From Rhodobacteraceae bacterium UBA996 (GTDB lineage: Bacteria; Pseudomonadota; Alphaproteobacteria; Rhodobacterales; Rhodobacteraceae), in contig DBBA01000058.1 of the NCBI GenBank assembly GCA_002291955.1, forward strand, positions 569 to 8,133: a stretch of DNA of 7,565 bases. The letters are read 5' to 3'. The notes below the pieces were generated by a model, which did no database searches, had not been told where the DNA came from, and worked only from the letters and a program-made list of their open reading frames with translations. Positions 5,117-7,565 of this stretch are shown here, in pieces. The number at the start of each line of letters is the position of its first letter. Position 1 is the stretch's first letter. The translations under genes were made by a program, and so were the position numbers.

Positions 5117-6076
5117 TCAGGCCGCGAGGCCGCGTGCCCCCATGTCCAGGAACTTGCGCCGCCGGTCGGCGACCAGCTTGTCGCCGCTCTTGCCCGACAA
5201 CTCGCCCAGAGCCTTGCCGATCGCCTTGCCCACGGCGGTGATCGTGGCCGCCCGGTCGCGCTGCGCGCCGCCCACGGGTTCGGGCACGATGGCGTCGATC
5301 ACGCCCAGCTTCATCAGGTCCTGCGCGGTCAGGCGCAGCGCCTCGGCCGCCTCGCGCATCTTCTCGGCATCCTTCCACAGGATCGACGCGCAGCCTTCGG
5401 GCGAGATCACCGAATAGATCGCGTGTTCCAGCATCAGGACGCGGTTGGCCGTGGCGAACGCCACCGCGCCGCCTGACCCGCCTTCGCCGATCACGACCGT
5501 CACCATCGGCACCCGCAGGCGCAGGCAGGTCTGGGTGGACCGGGCGATGGCCTCGGACTGGCCGCGCTCCTCGGCGCCCTTGCCGGGATAGGCGCCGGGC
5601 GTGTCGATCAGGGTGACGACCGGCAGGCCGAAGCGGTCGGCGAGGTCCATCAGGCGGATCGCCTTGCGGTAGCCCTCGGGTCGCGCCATGCCGAAGTTGC
5701 GTTCGATCCGGGTCTTGGTGTCGTGCCCCTTCTCGTGGCCGATGACCACGACGGGCTTGTCGTCGAGCCGGGCAAGGCCGCCCATCACGGCGAGGTCTTC
5801 CGCAAAGTTGCGGTCGCCCGCGAGCGGCGTCCATTCGGTGAACAGCGCGTCGATGTAGTCCTTGCAGTGCGGCCGGTCGGGGTGGCGCGCGACCTGGCAT
5901 TTCCGCCAGGGCGTCAGGTCCTTGTAGAGGTCGCGCAGAAGCTGCTCGGCCTTCTTGTCGAGGGCGGCGGCTTCCTTCTCGACATCCATGCCCTTGTTCT
6001 GGCGGGCCAGCGCGCGCAGTTCCTCGGCCTTGCCCTCGATCTCGGCAAGCGGCTTCTCGAAGTCGAGGTAGTTCAT
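5117..6076 (-). CDS. accA: Acetyl-CoA carboxylase carboxyltransferase subunit alpha
   Basis: A 319-residue protein of normal AccA length. With AccD it forms the carboxyltransferase that moves the carboxyl group from carboxybiotin on AccB to acetyl-CoA, giving malonyl-CoA for fatty-acid synthesis. The N-terminus (MNYLDFEKPLAEIEGKAEEL) is the typical AccA helical start. Core motifs are GHEKGHDTKTR (113-123), NFGMARPEGYRKA (127-139), DTPGAYPG (158-165), GEGGSGGA (197-204) and SPEGCASILWKD (225-236), which build the carboxybiotin and CoA pockets and oxyanion holes. ATG 6074-6076 has GGGGAG 9 nt upstream. It lies 97 nt downstream of the deacetylase gene on the same strand and could be co-transcribed with it, or use its own promoter and the structured leader in that gap. 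No frameshift or missing motif was seen. Confidence 0.97.
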   Translation of the reverse strand: MNYLDFEKPLAEIEGKAEELRALARQNKGMDVEKEAAALDKKAEQLLRDLYKDLTPWRKCQVARHPDRPHCKDYIDALFTEWTPLAGDRNFAEDLAVMGGLARLDDKPVVVIGHEKGHDTKTRIERNFGMARPEGYRKAIRLMDLADRFGLPVVTLIDTPGAYPGKGAEERGQSEAIARSTQTCLRLRVPMVTVVIGEGGSGGAVAFATANRVLMLEHAIYSVISPEGCASILWKDAEKMREAAEALRLTAQDLMKLGVIDAIVPEPVGGAQRDRAATITAVGKAIGKALGELSGKSGDKLVADRRRKFLDMGARGLAA

Positions 6077-6091
6077 GCGGACAGGCTCCCC

Positions 6092-6147
6092 CCGGGGCAG
6101 GTCGGGCAGATATGCCCACGCCGGGGCCGGGATGCAACCTGCCCCGG
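6092..6147 (-). promoter_or_regulatory. Structured accA 5' leader with perfect 11-bp inverted repeat
   Basis: CCGGGGCAGGT (6092-6102) is an exact reverse complement of ACCTGCCCCGG (6137-6147). The 34-nt spacer holds a second perfect hairpin, GGGCA-GATA-TGCCC (6104-6117), and a CCGG-GG-CCGG element (6121-6130). In the minus-strand mRNA the 3' arm ends directly against the accA Shine-Dalgarno (GGGGAG, 6086-6091), 16 nt before the ATG. The position fits control of accA translation, or an attenuator or terminator for readthrough from the deacetylase gene. No ligand class is recognised. Confidence 0.45.
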
Positions 6148-6173
6148 CGGCCTTGGGTCAAGGTCGGGCGGGG
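6142..6173 (-). terminator. Hairpin directly after the deacetylase stop codon
   Basis: Read on the minus strand, CGACCTTG-ACC-CAAGGCCG forms an 8-bp stem with one G-U pair (6148-6155 with 6159-6166). An outer CCCC/GGGG pair (6170-6173 with 6142-6145) can lengthen it across an internal loop. It starts at the base after the deacetylase TGA. No U-tract follows. The outer pair uses bases that also belong to the accA leader stem, so the two full structures compete. Confidence 0.35.
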
Positions 6174-7091
6174 TCAGTCCATCAGCGCGCGCAGGTGCGC
6201 GACGACCGAGCGTGCCAGCACGTCGGGGACATAGCCGCCTTCCAGCACACTGACGATGCGGCCTTGCGCGTGCCGGTCAGCCAGCTGGCGCAGTTCGCGG
6301 GTGATCCAGGCGAAATCCGGGTCGGTCAGGGCCAGGCCCGACATGTCGTCCTGCTGGTGCGCGTCGAACCCGGCCGAGACCATGACAAGGTCGGGCGCGA
6401 AGGCGTCGATGGCAGGGAGCCAGGCATCCGTCGCCGCCGCGCGGAAGGCGGCACCGCCCTGCCCTTCCGCGAGCGCCAGGTTCACCAGACGGTCGGTGCG
6501 GCAGGGCTGGCCGGTATGCGGGTAGAACGGGTGCTGGAAGCTGTTGCACAACAGGACGCGGGGGTCGCCGCGAAAGATGTCCTCGGTCCCGTTGCCGTGG
6601 TGGGCGTCGATGTCCACGATCGCCACGCGCGCCGCGCCATGCGCCGCCAGCGCATGCGCCGCGCCCACCGCCACGTTGTCGAAGAAGCAGAACCCCATCG
6701 CGCGGTCGCGTTCCGCATGGTGGCCGGGCGGGCGGACGGGGCAGAAGGCATGCCGCGTACGGCCGGTCATCACCAGATCCACCGCAAAGACCACCGCGCC
6801 TGCCGCGTGCAGCGCGGCGGTCAGGGTGCCGGGCGTCATCCAGGTGTCGTCGTCGATATCGACCTCGCCCGTCGCGGGTGCGCGGGCGAACAGGTCGTCC
6901 AGATACCCCGCCCCGTGGACGCGCAGAAGCTGTTCCCGCGTCGCCTCGGGCGCCTCCCAGTGGCGGCAGACGAAGTCGAGGCCCGAGGCGATGAGCTGGT
7001 TGTAGATCGCATCGAGCCGCCCCGGCACGTCGGGGTGGCCCCGTCCGGGGTCATAGGCGCGGCAGGCGGGGTGGCTGACGATGGCGGTCAT
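6174..7091 (-). CDS. Histone-deacetylase-family zinc-dependent deacetylase
   Basis: A 305-residue cytoplasmic protein of the HDAC / acetoin-utilisation / acetylpolyamine amidohydrolase superfamily, which hydrolyses acetyl groups from lysines or polyamines. All catalytic elements are present: tandem His in PPGHHA (H124, H125), zinc ligands D162 and H164 in DIDAHHGNGT (160-169), third ligand D243 in SAGFDAH (239-245), and the transition-state Tyr Y287 in LEGGY. The N-terminus (SHPACRAYDPGRGHPDVPGRL) is the usual family start. Bacterial relatives closer to class II HDACs share the RPPGHHA..D.AMGFC.F..VA pattern seen at 120-141. ATG 7089-7091 begins 21 nt after the stop of the GNAT gene with no strong Shine-Dalgarno, so translation may be coupled to that gene. 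Substrate cannot be read from sequence; protein lysine deacetylation is favoured by the acetyltransferase next door, polyamine or other amide substrates being the alternative. Confidence 0.92.
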   Translation of the reverse strand: MTAIVSHPACRAYDPGRGHPDVPGRLDAIYNQLIASGLDFVCRHWEAPEATREQLLRVHGAGYLDDLFARAPATGEVDIDDDTWMTPGTLTAALHAAGAVVFAVDLVMTGRTRHAFCPVRPPGHHAERDRAMGFCFFDNVAVGAAHALAAHGAARVAIVDIDAHHGNGTEDIFRGDPRVLLCNSFQHPFYPHTGQPCRTDRLVNLALAEGQGGAAFRAAATDAWLPAIDAFAPDLVMVSAGFDAHQQDDMSGLALTDPDFAWITRELRQLADRHAQGRIVSVLEGGYVPDVLARSVVAHLRALMD

Positions 7092-7112
7092 CTGAGCGTC
7101 ACGGACGGGGTC

Positions 7113-7565
7113 TCATAGCGGGCGGCTGACGTGCATGATCCCGGCGTCGTCGGTGTCGCGCCGGGCGACAAAGCCGAGGTCGGCCATCAGCGCCAGCATC
7201 GGCGCGTTGTCCGACAGCACCTCGCCCTCGATCCGCGTCAGGCCCTGCCCGCGCGCGGCGTCCATCAGCGCGACCATCAGGCGGCTGCCCAGCCCCATGC
7301 CGCGCCGCCCCTCGCCCACCGCCACCGCGAATTCGCAACTGGTGCGGTCGGGGTTCACGGCATAGCGGGCGACGCCGGCCTGAACCTCGACCCCGTCTTC
7401 CTCGGTCACGGCGATCAGCGCCATTTCGCGCGCATAGTCGATCTGCGTCAGCCGGGCGAGCATCTCGGGCGAGAGTTCCTCGATCGCCTGCATGAAGCGG
7501 TAGCGCCGCGCCACTGGCGACAGGGACCCACGGAAGTCCTGCGTCAGCGCCGCGTCCTCGGGGCT
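7113..7565 (-). CDS. GNAT acetyltransferase domain, 5' end beyond the window (PatZ-like)
   Basis: The minus-strand frame is open from the right edge to TGA at 7113-7115, giving 150 residues. A GTG at 7514 is in frame, but 17 further codons before it (SPEDAALTQDFRGSLSP) already match the N-terminal part of a GNAT fold, so the true start is outside. The segment RFMQAIEELSPEMLARLTQIDYAREMALIAV strongly resembles the C-terminal acetyltransferase domain of PatZ/Pat-type protein acetyltransferases, which carry a large ADP-forming acyl-CoA synthetase-like region in front. Acetyl-CoA-binding motif A is RRGMGLGSRL, followed by the helix and a conserved N in SDNAPMLALM. A stand-alone GNAT of about 170-200 residues is the alternative, since the upstream part is missing. 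It precedes the deacetylase gene by 21 nt, probably in one operon. Confidence 0.85.
   Translation of the reverse strand, partial: SPEDAALTQDFRGSLSPVARRYRFMQAIEELSPEMLARLTQIDYAREMALIAVTEEDGVEVQAGVARYAVNPDRTSCEFAVAVGEGRRGMGLGSRLMVALMDAARGQGLTRIEGEVLSDNAPMLALMADLGFVARRDTDDAGIMHVSRPL

Noticed and set aside
5091..6161. 356-codon minus-strand frame overlapping accA in another register
   Set aside because: It overlaps the full accA reading frame, and its Arg/Gly/Pro-rich translation shows no domain.
6075..7118. 347-codon plus-strand frame opposite the deacetylase
   Set aside because: It is antisense to a gene with every HDAC catalytic motif; its Arg/Val/His-rich composition is typical of an antisense shadow.

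Overview
The window looks like chromosomal DNA of a high-GC alphaproteobacterium, most likely Rhodobacterales and Paracoccus- or Rhodobacter-like. The grounds are strong G/C preference at third codon positions, GTG as well as ATG starts, and the run zinc-ribbon protein / ftsE / ftsX / plsC next to a DUF4175 protein. No mobile element, CRISPR array, tRNA or rRNA was seen.

Layout. Positions 1-501 (+) hold the C-terminal end of a large DUF4175/TIGR02302-type protein, facing a minus-strand zinc-ribbon, single-pass membrane protein (578-1429). A 273-bp divergent spacer rich in small palindromes separates that gene from a tightly coupled plus-strand operon, ftsE (1703-2380), ftsX (2377-3273) and plsC (3273-3992). 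A 453-bp non-coding stretch follows (3993-4445), visibly less GC-rich at 4061-4200 and with several perfect inverted repeats. Then comes a small Hint-like protein (4446-5066, +) that seems to lack the usual Hint catalytic residues. The last third is minus-strand and reads from the right edge leftwards: a GNAT acetyltransferase domain open at the window edge (7113-7565), a complete histone-deacetylase-family deacetylase (6174-7091), and accA (5117-6076).

How the genes fit together. FtsE/FtsX form the membrane ABC-type complex that couples division to peptidoglycan hydrolysis. PlsC, translated from the same operon, makes phosphatidic acid for membrane growth, and the zinc-ribbon protein sits divergently beside them, so this half is about the envelope. 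The other half centres on acetyl groups: a probable protein acetyltransferase (PatZ-like C-terminal domain) and a zinc deacetylase form a likely write/erase pair 21 nt apart, followed by the alpha subunit of acetyl-CoA carboxylase, which consumes acetyl-CoA.

Most worth a second look are the structured accA leader (a perfect 11-bp inverted repeat whose 3' arm abuts the ribosome-binding site), the hairpin-rich non-coding block before the Hint-like gene, the degenerate Hint protein, and the GNAT-deacetylase pair. Most genes here are ordinary housekeeping genes. No clearly new multi-gene system is demonstrated.
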